Of a DNA stretch of 64,000 nucleotides, positions 46,926-56,286 are shown piece by piece. The notes under the pieces were generated by a model. That model saw only the letters and a program-made list of their open reading frames with translations. It was not told the DNA's origin and ran no database searches. Made by a program: the position numbers and the translations under genes. Source of the stretch: Sphingobacterium oryzagri (GTDB taxonomy: Bacteria; Bacteroidota; Bacteroidia; Sphingobacteriales; Sphingobacteriaceae); NCBI RefSeq assembly GCF_028736175.1, contig NZ_CP117880.1, positions 2,480,001-2,544,000 on the forward strand. The letters run 5' to 3'. Position 1 is the first letter of the stretch. Every line of letters starts with the position of its first letter.

Positions 46926-48833
46926 ATGCAGAATTTAGTAGAACTTTTAAAACAAACCGTCCCTTTTAATATATTGCCGGAAAGCGTGTTGTTTGGTATT
47001 GCGGAATCGCTCAAACCTTGTCGTTATTCCAAGGATACGCTTGCCTACAGACAAGAAATCACGGAGATGAGCGGCGTCGATATTCTTGCCGCCGGCGAGT
47101 ATGAAACATTCTTTTTCGACACGGCAGAAAACAAGCGATCGATCGAAGTACATCACTCGCCGTATTGCTTTGGGGGTATTTCGGTTTTACTAAACCGAAC
47201 CAAAGCGTTAAAATCCGTGATGGCAAAAAAAGGTACGCTGGTTTACAGCCTGCCGCGGAAGGAGTTTTTAGAGCTATGCCAGGCTTACGAAGAATTTTTT
47301 CAGTATTACACTACTGATTTTGGTAAGCGAATGCTGGACGAAGAGTTTTCGCATTTCGTTAAAACGCCCGCGAGTTTTGAAGAAAGCTATATTGCTGCCG
47401 AGCAACTGTATTCCAGAAAGATAGATGGCATTATCTATAAAGACATCGTTTCCTGCTACGCCGAAACGCCGATTTTTGAAGCGGCACAGCATATGGCACA
47501 GCACCGGGTGAGCTGCTTGTTTGTAAAGGATAGCGCAGATCAGATTATAGGCTACGCGACAGATTTGACGCTTCGTGATAACGTGATTGCGAAACGTATC
47601 GACGCCGAGAAACCCATAGCCAGCGTCATGGATAATCCGATTGTGTCGATATCTCATCAAGCTTATCTGTATGAGGCTGTGTTGATGATGTTCAGTACGA
47701 AATCACGCTACCTTTTGGTCGAAAAGGAAGGCAAATTTGTCGGCTTTTTAAGTCGAAACCGGCTGCTAAGCGAGCAAGGCCAATCGCCCTTGGTATTTAT
47801 TCAATCGGTGAAACTGGCAGAGACGACAGACGAGCTTCGTCAGAAGTGGAACTATGTGCCCGAAATTATTCAGCAACTTCTGGGGCGCGGAATCAACGCC
47901 GAAATTACCAATCAGGTGATCACCACGATCGCTGATACTATTGCCATTAAAGTTATCGAGAAAGTAATCCGAGAAATGGGCGAACCGCCTGCCAAGTTTG
48001 TCTTTATGATTACGGGCAGCGAGGGGCGCAAAGAGCAAAGCCTCAAGACCGACCAGGATAACGCCATTATCTACGAAGATAAGGCCAATGAGCATCGTGA
48101 GATGGTGCGCGCGTATTTTTTGGCGTTTGCAACCAAAGTGTCTGACTATCTTAACGATATCGGCTTTATCTATTGCAAAGGCGGATATATGGCGAGTAAT
48201 CCGGATTGGACACACTCTTTATCCCATTGGAAAAAGAACTATACAAAGTGGATTGAGGAAACCGTGCCGGAAAATGCGATCAAGTTTTCGACATTTTTTG
48301 ATTGCCGCTTTTTATACGGCGACCGCCAAATTATTGAGCAGTTAAAGGAGTTTTTGGAAGAAGAACTGCAAAAGCCTAACGATCGTTTTTTTGCATTCAT
48401 CGCTAAAAATGCGCTACAGTATGAACCGCCGCTAACGTTTTTTAAAAATATCAAAACAGAAACCATTGGCAAGTCGGAAGTCTTCAACATTAAGAATGCG
48501 ATGACGCCGATCGTCGATTTGGTACGGGTGTATGCGCTTAAAAAGAGGGTGTATCAGGAAAACACGGGCGAACGACTCAAGAAATTAATGGAGATGGGCG
48601 TATTTACGGCCGAGCAATACCAGGAATTGTACCAATCTTATTATTATTTAATGGCTTTACGGCTGGAAAACCAGGCAAACCAAATTTTGGTGGAGAAGAC
48701 AGAACCCGACAACTACATTAAAATCGACAAGCTGACCAAAATCGAAAAGGTGACGCTGAAAGAAATTTTTAAAACGATCAGCAATTTCCAGGTGGGTATT
48801 AAAATGCGCTTTACCAATAATATTCTAGGGTAA
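46926..48833 (+). CDS. cNMP-binding/CBS/DUF294 nucleotidyltransferase-like protein
   Basis: The 635-residue protein has, in order, a cyclic-nucleotide-binding-like domain (about 10-125), two CBS domains (about 165-295; VSCLFVKDSADQIIGYATDL and SRYLLVEKEGKFVGFLSRN), a DUF294 nucleotidyltransferase domain with MITGSEGRKEQSLKTDQDNA and NDIGFIYCKGGYMASN, and a DUF294 C-terminal helical domain. The GS-x(10)-DxD pattern (GSEG and TDQDNA) is that of a GlnD-like transferase, so it may uridylylate or adenylylate a protein partner or sense energy charge through CBS. It probably acts in concert with the exonuclease encoded just upstream. No substrate is known. Confidence 0.9.
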   Translation: MQNLVELLKQTVPFNILPESVLFGIAESLKPCRYSKDTLAYRQEITEMSGVDILAAGEYETFFFDTAENKRSIEVHHSPYCFGGISVLLNRTKALKSVMAKKGTLVYSLPRKEFLELCQAYEEFFQYYTTDFGKRMLDEEFSHFVKTPASFEESYIAAEQLYSRKIDGIIYKDIVSCYAETPIFEAAQHMAQHRVSCLFVKDSADQIIGYATDLTLRDNVIAKRIDAEKPIASVMDNPIVSISHQAYLYEAVLMMFSTKSRYLLVEKEGKFVGFLSRNRLLSEQGQSPLVFIQSVKLAETTDELRQKWNYVPEIIQQLLGRGINAEITNQVITTIADTIAIKVIEKVIREMGEPPAKFVFMITGSEGRKEQSLKTDQDNAIIYEDKANEHREMVRAYFLAFATKVSDYLNDIGFIYCKGGYMASNPDWTHSLSHWKKNYTKWIEETVPENAIKFSTFFDCRFLYGDRQIIEQLKEFLEEELQKPNDRFFAFIAKNALQYEPPLTFFKNIKTETIGKSEVFNIKNAMTPIVDLVRVYALKKRVYQENTGERLKKLMEMGVFTAEQYQELYQSYYYLMALRLENQANQILVEKTEPDNYIKIDKLTKIEKVTLKEIFKTISNFQVGIKMRFTNNILG

Positions 48834-48856
48834 GGCGTAAGTTGAAAGGCGGCTAA

Positions 48857-49819
48857 TTAAAGTTTTAGTTCGCCTGGTGAGATGCCGTAATACTTTTTAA
48901 AGGCGCTGCTGAAGTTGTTTTGATGGCCAAACCCAGTCAATAGCGCAACTTCATACACCGACATCTTATCTTCGACAAGATACGCGCGTGCTTTTTCCAT
49001 GCGAACACGCGTGAGATAATCATGGATCGTGACGGAAAAGTATTCTTTGAAATCTTTGCGTAGCTTACTTTCACTCATCAACACTTCGGTAGCCAATTCC
49101 TTCTGTGTAGGCGGATTAGCCAGTCGCTGCTCCAGAATTTGCCTGGCTTGCTCTAATCTGGACACGTCATCGTCGTTAAAAAGCGGCAGCTGTTGTTGCG
49201 ATTTCTCATTGTATTGCTCAAATTGGTACATCAGCAACTCGACGACGCGCGATTCGGTATGCAAACGCCTGATCTCACCGGTTTTTTTAGATTCGACCAG
49301 CTCGGAAATCGTGTGCTGCATCTCGTAGGTAGCCATCAAATCTTCTTCCGAAAAAGACGCATATTTGCCCAGCTCCATATCATCCACAAAATGCTTGTGA
49401 AGTAACGAATCACGTTTGATGAGGTTTAGATAATACTCTTTAGAAATTACGGCGATAAAATAACTATACGCAATGCCTTCTTTTACTTCGTGAACGGTCT
49501 TTACCGAAGGAATATAACGTATATTATGCCGACTCATGCCATAGGGAAGCTTGCTATCTGCTGTTTTGTAAAATATAAATTGGCTGGTAATGGCCTCGCC
49601 TTCTATCTCGGTATGGATATGTACTTTTTGATCAAACGACATTTGCGTATACAAGACAAACAGACCACTGGTAGACAATTGAAAATTAGTCATGTGAACC
49701 GGCGCACGTTTGATGTCGACGCGATGCTCCACCAATGGCTTATCAGGCATATAACTGTCCGGAATCTCCTCAACGAAAAGCCATTCATCTAACTCCACTA
49801 TTTTACTTTTTACCAACAT
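48857..49819 (-). CDS. AraC-family transcriptional regulator (PchR-like)
   Basis: The 320-residue protein has an N-terminal ligand or effector domain and a C-terminal pair of helix-turn-helix motifs. These are PTQKELATEVLMSESKLRKDFK and MSVYEVALLTGFGHQNNFSSAFKKYYGIS, in the style of PchR. It lies 62 bp downstream of the hmuVS gene on the same strand and could be the last gene of the heme transporter operon. PchR-like regulators often control uptake of siderophores or heme in response to the ligand; here control of the divergent heme genes is a plausible inference, not shown. Confidence 0.88.
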   Translation of the reverse strand: MLVKSKIVELDEWLFVEEIPDSYMPDKPLVEHRVDIKRAPVHMTNFQLSTSGLFVLYTQMSFDQKVHIHTEIEGEAITSQFIFYKTADSKLPYGMSRHNIRYIPSVKTVHEVKEGIAYSYFIAVISKEYYLNLIKRDSLLHKHFVDDMELGKYASFSEEDLMATYEMQHTISELVESKKTGEIRRLHTESRVVELLMYQFEQYNEKSQQQLPLFNDDDVSRLEQARQILEQRLANPPTQKELATEVLMSESKLRKDFKEYFSVTIHDYLTRVRMEKARAYLVEDKMSVYEVALLTGFGHQNNFSSAFKKYYGISPGELKL

Positions 49820-49881
49820 ACGCCCTAGCTATACACGATTCATGTCTTTAAAGATACAAAATATCTCTATTTAAATTCTTT

Positions 49882-51600
49882 CTAAATAATAATTTCTACC
49901 GCAAATAGCTGTTGCCATTGCCTTTGCTGCGCTGGCAGCAGCGATGTGACTTCTAAAACGGGGTTTCCGTTTTGATCAAACAGCGCCATTGTAACGTTAG
50001 CTTCGTTTGCGTCTGCTCCTGTTTCGCGGCGTAGATAAATTTTGTCAAGCAATTCCATCTGTATCAGCAATTCAAAGCCTTTTTCCTTGATTATATACCG
50101 CGTACCTTGGTCAACGAGATGGCTGATACGCCCTTCGTATACCTGTTTAAAAGAGCTGTTGACAATAGATAACTGAAGTATCAAACCGCTGCTTACACAT
50201 TGTGCAAGCACGCGTTTAAACTGTTGTAAGCCTACCATATGCTGCTTTTCGTCGGCCAGCGTTGCTTCTTTTTCGCCAACGACGACCGGTTCCAATTGTT
50301 GGAAAAATCGCGACGCCGCTTTGATGTTAGACGCGTCGTCTGCGATAGCGGCAAATGCGTCCGGATTGCTGCTGTGATCGACGAGGTAGACACCATGCAG
50401 CACATTTCCGTTTCGATCAAAGAAGTGAATGCCCTGCTCGGTTGATCGATCGAGTATAGCGACGGTATGGCCGGATGCTATGGCATAAATAAAAGGTGTA
50501 GAATTCACACGCGCGGCATTGTTGGATTGAAGTTGATAGCATTTGGTCTGCTTTTGCACACAACAGCTATTTTGGGTATATACCAGCACTTCACCAAGCG
50601 CTGTAAGTAAGGGATATAAGTCTGCAAGCGGTTTTGTAAGTAGAAATAGCTGCTTACGCGGATCCATCAACCAAATTTCGGCATGGCTGACGGCTAATTG
50701 CCGAGCCTGCTCTACATAATCCAAATAAGGGTTTGCGGCAAGTAGTTGCGCTTGTTGCTGCCTTAGCGTGCGCGTTTCACCGGCATCGTTGGGCAGATGA
50801 TTGTTAAACGCATAAATATCGATCGGCATCTCTTCGAGTCGGATATACGGGCGCAGCGTGCGCGGATTTAATTCGACGACAGACGCGACTGAAAACACCG
50901 TGTAAATGTTATGCGCTGTGAGCACCTCGATAGGACTACCGTCAAACAGTTTACGGCCATGCTTCAGCATAACAATACGATCGGCGTAGGTCGCTGCAAA
51001 ATTTACATCATGCACAACAAGCACGACTATAAAGCCGCGACGAGAAAGCGCTTTTGCAATAGCTAACACTTTTTGTTGGTAATGCATATCTAAGGCGGAG
51101 ATCGGCTCATCTAACAATAGCAAACTCGACGGATTATCCCACACCTGCGCAAGCGATCTGGCCAATTGGACGCGTTGCTGCTCGCCACCGGAGAGCTGTG
51201 TAAAAACACGTTTTGCAAATTCTTCTACTCCACATATTGCCATCACTTCGGCAACTACAGCAAGATCGCGGGCAGCAGGGCGATTTTTGAAATGTGGATA
51301 GCGGCCCATCATCACAATCTCTTCCACGGTGAACGCGAGCGCTACATGCTGTTGTTGACTCAACATCGCGCGATGTCGCGCCAGAACACGCGGATCATAA
51401 GCATCAAGCGCTTTTCCATGCAAGGTGATAAGCCCTGCATTTGGCTTATACTCACCACAAAGTACTTTCATCAAGGTTGACTTGCCAGCACCATTAGCGC
51501 CTAGCAGCGTCAGCACCTCGCCCTTGCGCACGTGAAAAGATACATCTTTCAGCAATTTTCGACCTTTGACTTCGTAATTAAGTTTTTCGACCCGTAACAT
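49882..51600 (-). CDS. hmuV: HmuV heme ABC ATPase fused to a HemS/HmuS-like domain
   Basis: I start at the ATG at 51600 (572 aa), as the longer reading begins at TTG. Residues 1-250 are an HmuV-type ABC ATPase: Walker A GANGAGKST, signature LSGGEQQRVQLAR, Walker B LLLLDEPISALDMH and VHDVNFAATYADRIVMLKHG. From about 265 to the end the protein looks like HemS/HmuS: QLAVSHAEIWLMDP, LTALGEVLVYTQNSCCVQ, IHFFDRNGNVLHGVYL, and a second half with VTMALFDQNGNPVLEV. The place of the usual axial His in DVHQFF reads GLQQFK, so heme ligation may differ. It would couple HmuTU transport to heme handling. A single fused chain is unusual. Confidence 0.9.
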   Translation of the reverse strand: MLRVEKLNYEVKGRKLLKDVSFHVRKGEVLTLLGANGAGKSTLMKVLCGEYKPNAGLITLHGKALDAYDPRVLARHRAMLSQQQHVALAFTVEEIVMMGRYPHFKNRPAARDLAVVAEVMAICGVEEFAKRVFTQLSGGEQQRVQLARSLAQVWDNPSSLLLLDEPISALDMHYQQKVLAIAKALSRRGFIVVLVVHDVNFAATYADRIVMLKHGRKLFDGSPIEVLTAHNIYTVFSVASVVELNPRTLRPYIRLEEMPIDIYAFNNHLPNDAGETRTLRQQQAQLLAANPYLDYVEQARQLAVSHAEIWLMDPRKQLFLLTKPLADLYPLLTALGEVLVYTQNSCCVQKQTKCYQLQSNNAARVNSTPFIYAIASGHTVAILDRSTEQGIHFFDRNGNVLHGVYLVDHSSNPDAFAAIADDASNIKAASRFFQQLEPVVVGEKEATLADEKQHMVGLQQFKRVLAQCVSSGLILQLSIVNSSFKQVYEGRISHLVDQGTRYIIKEKGFELLIQMELLDKIYLRRETGADANEANVTMALFDQNGNPVLEVTSLLPAQQRQWQQLFAVEIII

Positions 51601-51643
51601 AGATTCTGATTCGTTGAAGTTGCGCGTACTACGGCACAAATAC

Positions 51644-52675
51644 TTATTTTTCTTTTATTAATATGTATAAAAATACCGGCGTGCCCAGCAGCGCGGTAAT
51701 AACGCCGATCGGCAATTCAATGGGCGCAACTAATGTACGTGATAACACATCAGCCAATGTAAGCACCAAAGCGCCCATAATGAGCGACGCCAACAGCACA
51801 AATCGATTGTCTGCACCGCCAATTAACCTTACAGTATGCGGCACGAGTAACCCCACAAAACCGATAATACCAGCTACAGCGACGGATGCGCCTACGGCGA
51901 GCGTGGCCAGAGTCACGACCCATAATTTGACGCGATCGCTGCGCATACCTAAAAGATCGGCTTGCATCTCGCCAAGCGCAAACGCATTAAGGGATTTTCC
52001 GAAAAAAACTAACAGGCCAGTGGAAACCAAAATAAAGGGACTAACCACAGCAACATTATCCCAGGTCGCTCCGCCCAGGCTACCCAACATCCAAAAAGTG
52101 ATGCTGCGTAGTTGTTGCTCGGTCGCCATGTACGTCATTAAACCAGTCAACGCACCCGCAAAACCATTGATCGCTATGCCCGCCAGCAACATGGTGGTAA
52201 CCTGCGGTCTTCCTTCTTTTTTTGCGATTTGATATACAATAAATGCCGTGATTCCCGCGCCGGCAAAAGCGCCAAAAACGAGCAGATAATAGCCTAATAT
52301 TTCGGAAAGTCCGCGAAACAAGACCGCTTCAAATGCAATGACCAATACAGCAAAAAGCGACGCGCCCGAGGAAATACCAATCAGCCCGGGCTCTGCCAAC
52401 GGGTTGCGAAAGATGCCTTGGATGCCCGCTCCGGAGATGCCCAAAGCAGCGCCCACTAACATGCCTAATAGAATACGGGGCATGCGCACAACAAACAGCA
52501 CGTCTTCCGCTAAATTATCTGGCAACGGCGATTCGTAAACTCCGAACTTGGCCATTATCATGTGCCACACATCAGCAAGCGGAATATAAAAAGCCCCCTG
52601 ACCGAGCGAAAATAACGCGACAAAGATAAGGGCAAGGGCCAATATCGTTACAATAAGTTGTTGTTTGCTAGACAC
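51644..52675 (-). CDS. hmuU: FecCD-family heme/iron ABC permease
   Basis: The 343-residue protein has about nine to ten hydrophobic helices and the FecCD/BtuC pattern: DVLFVVRMPRILLGMLVGAALG, GIFRNPLAEPGLIGISSGAS, MLAGIAINGFAGALTGL, FVGLLVPHTVRLIGG, and ELPIGVITALLGTPVFLYIL. It forms the membrane channel with the HmuV part of the next protein and receives heme from HmuT, which is encoded 8 bp upstream. It lies between them in the expected T-U-V order, so the substrate assignment to heme is by context. Confidence 0.93.
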   Translation of the reverse strand: MSSKQQLIVTILALALIFVALFSLGQGAFYIPLADVWHMIMAKFGVYESPLPDNLAEDVLFVVRMPRILLGMLVGAALGISGAGIQGIFRNPLAEPGLIGISSGASLFAVLVIAFEAVLFRGLSEILGYYLLVFGAFAGAGITAFIVYQIAKKEGRPQVTTMLLAGIAINGFAGALTGLMTYMATEQQLRSITFWMLGSLGGATWDNVAVVSPFILVSTGLLVFFGKSLNAFALGEMQADLLGMRSDRVKLWVVTLATLAVGASVAVAGIIGFVGLLVPHTVRLIGGADNRFVLLASLIMGALVLTLADVLSRTLVAPIELPIGVITALLGTPVFLYILIKEK

Positions 52676-52682
52676 GATTTTC

Positions 52683-53537
52683 TTACTGGTTTTTGGTAAC
52701 TGCTGTCAACTCCTGATGCAATGCCAGTATGCTCTCTGGCAGCCGCGTACTGAAATTGACGAGTAACGATGCGTTCATACTGATAATGCGCTTTTCTTTT
52801 CCGGCGGTTGTTAACTTAACGCCCGGCATTTTTAATATCGCTTCTTTACCGCCTAAACTACTGACACCAAAATCAAACAGCAAAATCACATCTGGATTGG
52901 CTTTTACCAGCGATTCGGTGGTATAAGGCTTAAAGTCGGCAAATTCCTGAATGGCATTTTTGCCACCGGCCATTTCGATGACTGCATCAAGGCTACTACC
53001 CTTTCCGGCAACACTCATGGTGCCTGTGCCCCGCGCATAAATGAACAATACTTTTGGCTTCTTCTTGCCTGCAGTTTCTTTTGCAATAATAGCGGAGATC
53101 TCGCGCATCGTTACTTTTGTACGGTTTACCACCGATTTCCCCATCGCTGGTACACCTACGGCATCAGCAATCTGCTGGATAAATTGATACGCGCCGCGTT
53201 CGGAAAATTCCTGCTTTAACACGACCACCTCGATATGAGATTCGCGCAAATGTTTAAGCACCGCCGCAGGAATATCGCCTTCCGGCGCCAATACCAGTGT
53301 AGGTCGATACGCCATAATGCCTTCTGCCGATAGCGCGCGGTTTTTACTCACCCTTGGCAAGGCTGCCGCAGCTTTTGGCGAGACGCTGGTAACATCGGTC
53401 GCGACCACGGCATCGCCTAGTCCTAGCCCATATACAGTTTCAGTTATCGCGCTACTCAACGTTACAATCCTTTGCTCTTTTGCCTGTACATTGTGCAACA
53501 ATAGCAACAATGTCACGCATAATAAAAATTTCTTCAT
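52683..53537 (-). CDS. hmuT: Hemin ABC transporter substrate-binding protein
   Basis: From the ATG at 53537 the protein has 284 residues with a signal peptide (MKKFLLCVTLLLLLHNVQA). It belongs to the cluster A-II (TroA/BtuF-like) binding proteins: RIVTLSSAITETVYGLGLGDAVVATDVTS, then STVLAPEGDIPAAVLKHL, GAYQFIQQIADAVGV and a C-terminal lobe with SLVKANPDVILLFDFGVSSLGG. HmuT carries heme through the periplasm to HmuUV. It is the first gene of the leftward operon and diverges from the TonB receptor gene, sharing a 340-bp control region. Confidence 0.92.
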   Translation of the reverse strand: MKKFLLCVTLLLLLHNVQAKEQRIVTLSSAITETVYGLGLGDAVVATDVTSVSPKAAAALPRVSKNRALSAEGIMAYRPTLVLAPEGDIPAAVLKHLRESHIEVVVLKQEFSERGAYQFIQQIADAVGVPAMGKSVVNRTKVTMREISAIIAKETAGKKKPKVLFIYARGTGTMSVAGKGSSLDAVIEMAGGKNAIQEFADFKPYTTESLVKANPDVILLFDFGVSSLGGKEAILKMPGVKLTTAGKEKRIISMNASLLVNFSTRLPESILALHQELTAVTKNQ

Positions 53538-53878
53538 ATCTATATAGTTCACACCGTATCGGTCGCTTCAGCCATACGCACTACTTAATGAAGCAGCTAT
53601 CCAACGGCAAAATTCTTCCTAATGCATACAAAGCAAATCAATAATTAATCTAAATACAAATTATTTACAATAGCATGTCTTTTATAAAAATGTTTCAACA
53701 TACACATTAAAACATTGGTAACTAAATAATTATGAGAGCAAAGTATGGCTAATGGAAGATTAAAAAATCAATTTCCATACAACATTTGACGGTTTTCATA
53801 CAGAAAAAACCAAATTGAATGCCTTTTTTTGTGTCGTTATTTAGATTGAATAAAAATAAATTAGCTAGAGAGCGACGT
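53538..53878. other. Divergent control region of the heme locus
   Basis: The 341 AT-rich bp separate hmuT (leftward) and the TonB receptor (rightward) and must hold both promoters. No exact TAnnTTTG was found. The clearest element is the 17-bp palindrome at 53651-53667, inside a wider AATAATT...AATTATT inverted repeat (53640-53665). Confidence 0.6.
53651..53667. promoter_or_regulatory. Palindromic operator candidate TAAATA-N5-TATTTA
   Basis: TAAATA (53651-53656) and TATTTA (53662-53667) form a perfect dyad with five central bases. Its position in the shared heme-uptake control region makes it a candidate Fur-type operator, but it lies about 210 bp from one ATG and 114 bp from the other. AT-rich palindromes also arise by chance. 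Confidence 0.4.
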
Positions 53879-56233
53879 ATGTACGGCAGATTCTTGTTCT
53901 TGATTATCTTTTTTCTACCTGCTTTGCTGCAGGCGCAGGAACGTAGTAAAATATCTGGTTACGTCGTCGACGCCCGCAAGCAAGCGGTAAATGAAGCGGT
54001 GATAACCTTGCTTCCTGATAACCAGGTTTATAAAACGGACCGTACGGGGCGATTCAGTTTTGAAAATTTATATGTCGGCGTTTACCAAATAGCTATTCAG
54101 CGCGCTGGGTTTCAACAGCAAACCATCACCGTTGATCTTCAAAGCGACACGGTAGTAAATATCCTGCTAGAGGCTCAAAGTCAAGAGATTGAAGCCGTTC
54201 AGATAAATGGTCAGGTTACCGCTGTAGATAACCTAATTAAGGCAGAAAATGCCGCTATGCCGGTCAAGGTCATTACCCGACGGGAGATCGAACTGATGGG
54301 CAGTCGCCGATTAGACGAAGTGATGAAAGAGCAAACTGGTGTGGCTGTCGTTAATGATGTTTCCGGCGGATCGCGCGCTATTGGTGTGCAAATGCAAGGA
54401 TTTAGCAGTAATTATGTGATGGTGCTTGTTGACGGACAGCCCATGCTAGGCCGTAACAATGGCAATTTTGATCTTTCGCGCATTTCTGTTACTAATATTG
54501 AACGTATTGAGATAATCAAAGGTGCATCTTCCTGTCTTTACGGAAGTGATGCGTTGGGCGGTGCCATTAATATCGTGACGCGCCACGGCGCCATATCGCC
54601 ACAAGCGCAAGCCACACTGCTTTACGGCAGTTTGAATATTGTAGATGCTACCATAGAAGCCGAGACGCCTTTCGCAAACCAGCGCGGTACATTTGTAGCC
54701 TCCGGAAATTATTATCGCACAGATGGTTTTAATACCGACGGGCAATATTTAACGGGTGGTAGCACAACGGTACCGCCCTACCAGAATTACAGCTTTCAGG
54801 GGCGCGGCCGCTACCGGCTATCAAAAAATGGAACGATAGGACTTACTGCACGCTTTGCGGCAAGGCAATCGCAAATGACCAATGCCTGGTCTGACGCGTT
54901 AACGCTCGACGATCAACAACAGGATCAGGATATCAATTTAGGCTTTAGTTATGATCAACAATTTTCGGCACGATTCCGAAGTATGAGCCGGTATTATTTT
55001 TCCAGAAACCATACAGAAATGCGTGCACAATGGTTGCAGGAAGGAATTTTGGCTAGTGCGGAAGCATTTGGCCAGCAGGTACATCGCATCGAGCAGCAGT
55101 TTGCCTACAGCGCGGCAACCAGTCTGAAATTTACGGGCGGACTTGGTGGCAGCATAGAACAAATGGACAACCAAGATCTCGACGGCGAACGCGCATTGTA
55201 TACCGCATTTGGTTATTTGCAAACCGAGTGGAGACCCGTAGAGCGGTTACTCAGCACGTTAGGTTTGCGCTACGATTACACCAATGTTTACGATGGGCGG
55301 TTGAGTCCGAGTTTGGGTTTGCAGTATCAAATCACGCCGCAATTATTGGTGAAAGGTGGCGTGGGCGCTGGTTTTAAAGCGCCGGATTACAAAATGCGTT
55401 ATCAGGTTTTCTACAATCCGGCAGCCAATTATCTGGTCATTGGTGCCGATCGGGTTGCTGAAGTTATTCAGACGATGGATGCCAATGGCGAATTGAGTTA
55501 CCGAAATACCTATATGGTAAATTTAGTAGACGGAAACCTGAAAGCTGAAACAAGTTTATCCAACAACCTAGGCTTCGTGTGGAATCCAAACACACGTTGG
55601 CAAGCAGAAGTATCACTGTTTTATCACCGGATAAACAACCAGATCAACACGGTGAGCGTCGGTAACGGAACAACTATCAGCCAACTGTACAGTTACAGAA
55701 ATTTGCCAAAAGCGGTCAATAAAGGTTTCGAACTCAGCTTAAACTACCAGGCAACGAAAGATCTGGCACTATCTGCAGGTTACCAATACCTCGTTGCTAA
55801 AGATTTGGCTGTGGGTGACAGCATCCGCGCGGGCAATTATCCGTACAATTATTACAGCAACCCTACTACTGGCGAACATCGGCAAAGTCAACCCGGCGAT
55901 TACTGGGGAATCGAAGATCGATCTCGGCATATGCTTAACCTGAAAGCGCTATACACGTTCGTTCCTTGGCAGATGAACATCAACCTCCGTGCGAATATTC
56001 GTGGAAAATATCCGTTTCAGGATACCAACGGCAATCAGTTTATTGACGACGCTGATGCTTTCGTTCCGCTGCACACGTTGATTAATCTAACGGTAGAAAA
56101 ACAGCTTTTCAATAACAAATTGACCTGTCGATTAATTGCAGATAACCTGCTTGACTTTACGAACCGAAATATGCTGGGCCAGCCCGGACGAATAATGATG
56201 GCCGGACTGAGTTACCGCTGGTTAAAAAACTGA
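53879..56233 (+). CDS. hmuR: TonB-dependent heme receptor (HmuR-like)
   Basis: I choose the ATG at 53879, the start of a signal peptide (MYGRFLFLIIFFLPALLQAQ, 784 aa); an in-frame ATG at 53819 would add 20 basic residues. After the signal is a carboxypeptidase-D-like domain (about 25-105, SGYVVDARKQAVNEAVITLL), then the plug (about 125-240; VKVITRREIELMG, GVQMQGFSSNYVMVLVDGQPML, IERIEIIKGASSCLYGSDALGGAINIV), then a 22-strand barrel ending with a C-terminal aromatic. HmuY-type lipoproteins follow, the heme receptor pairing known from Porphyromonas. The heme assignment is by neighbours; the receptor family itself is certain. Confidence 0.9.
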   Translation: MYGRFLFLIIFFLPALLQAQERSKISGYVVDARKQAVNEAVITLLPDNQVYKTDRTGRFSFENLYVGVYQIAIQRAGFQQQTITVDLQSDTVVNILLEAQSQEIEAVQINGQVTAVDNLIKAENAAMPVKVITRREIELMGSRRLDEVMKEQTGVAVVNDVSGGSRAIGVQMQGFSSNYVMVLVDGQPMLGRNNGNFDLSRISVTNIERIEIIKGASSCLYGSDALGGAINIVTRHGAISPQAQATLLYGSLNIVDATIEAETPFANQRGTFVASGNYYRTDGFNTDGQYLTGGSTTVPPYQNYSFQGRGRYRLSKNGTIGLTARFAARQSQMTNAWSDALTLDDQQQDQDINLGFSYDQQFSARFRSMSRYYFSRNHTEMRAQWLQEGILASAEAFGQQVHRIEQQFAYSAATSLKFTGGLGGSIEQMDNQDLDGERALYTAFGYLQTEWRPVERLLSTLGLRYDYTNVYDGRLSPSLGLQYQITPQLLVKGGVGAGFKAPDYKMRYQVFYNPAANYLVIGADRVAEVIQTMDANGELSYRNTYMVNLVDGNLKAETSLSNNLGFVWNPNTRWQAEVSLFYHRINNQINTVSVGNGTTISQLYSYRNLPKAVNKGFELSLNYQATKDLALSAGYQYLVAKDLAVGDSIRAGNYPYNYYSNPTTGEHRQSQPGDYWGIEDRSRHMLNLKALYTFVPWQMNINLRANIRGKYPFQDTNGNQFIDDADAFVPLHTLINLTVEKQLFNNKLTCRLIADNLLDFTNRNMLGQPGRIMMAGLSYRWLKN

Positions 56234-56286
56234 GCTACCGGCTAACGTATTGATTTTTAAAACGCTTCAAATTTAATATATACATC

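Noticed and set aside
51663-52232. A 189-codon rightward frame opposite hmuU
   Set aside because: Low complexity composition and full overlap with a clear permease gene mark it as a shadow frame.
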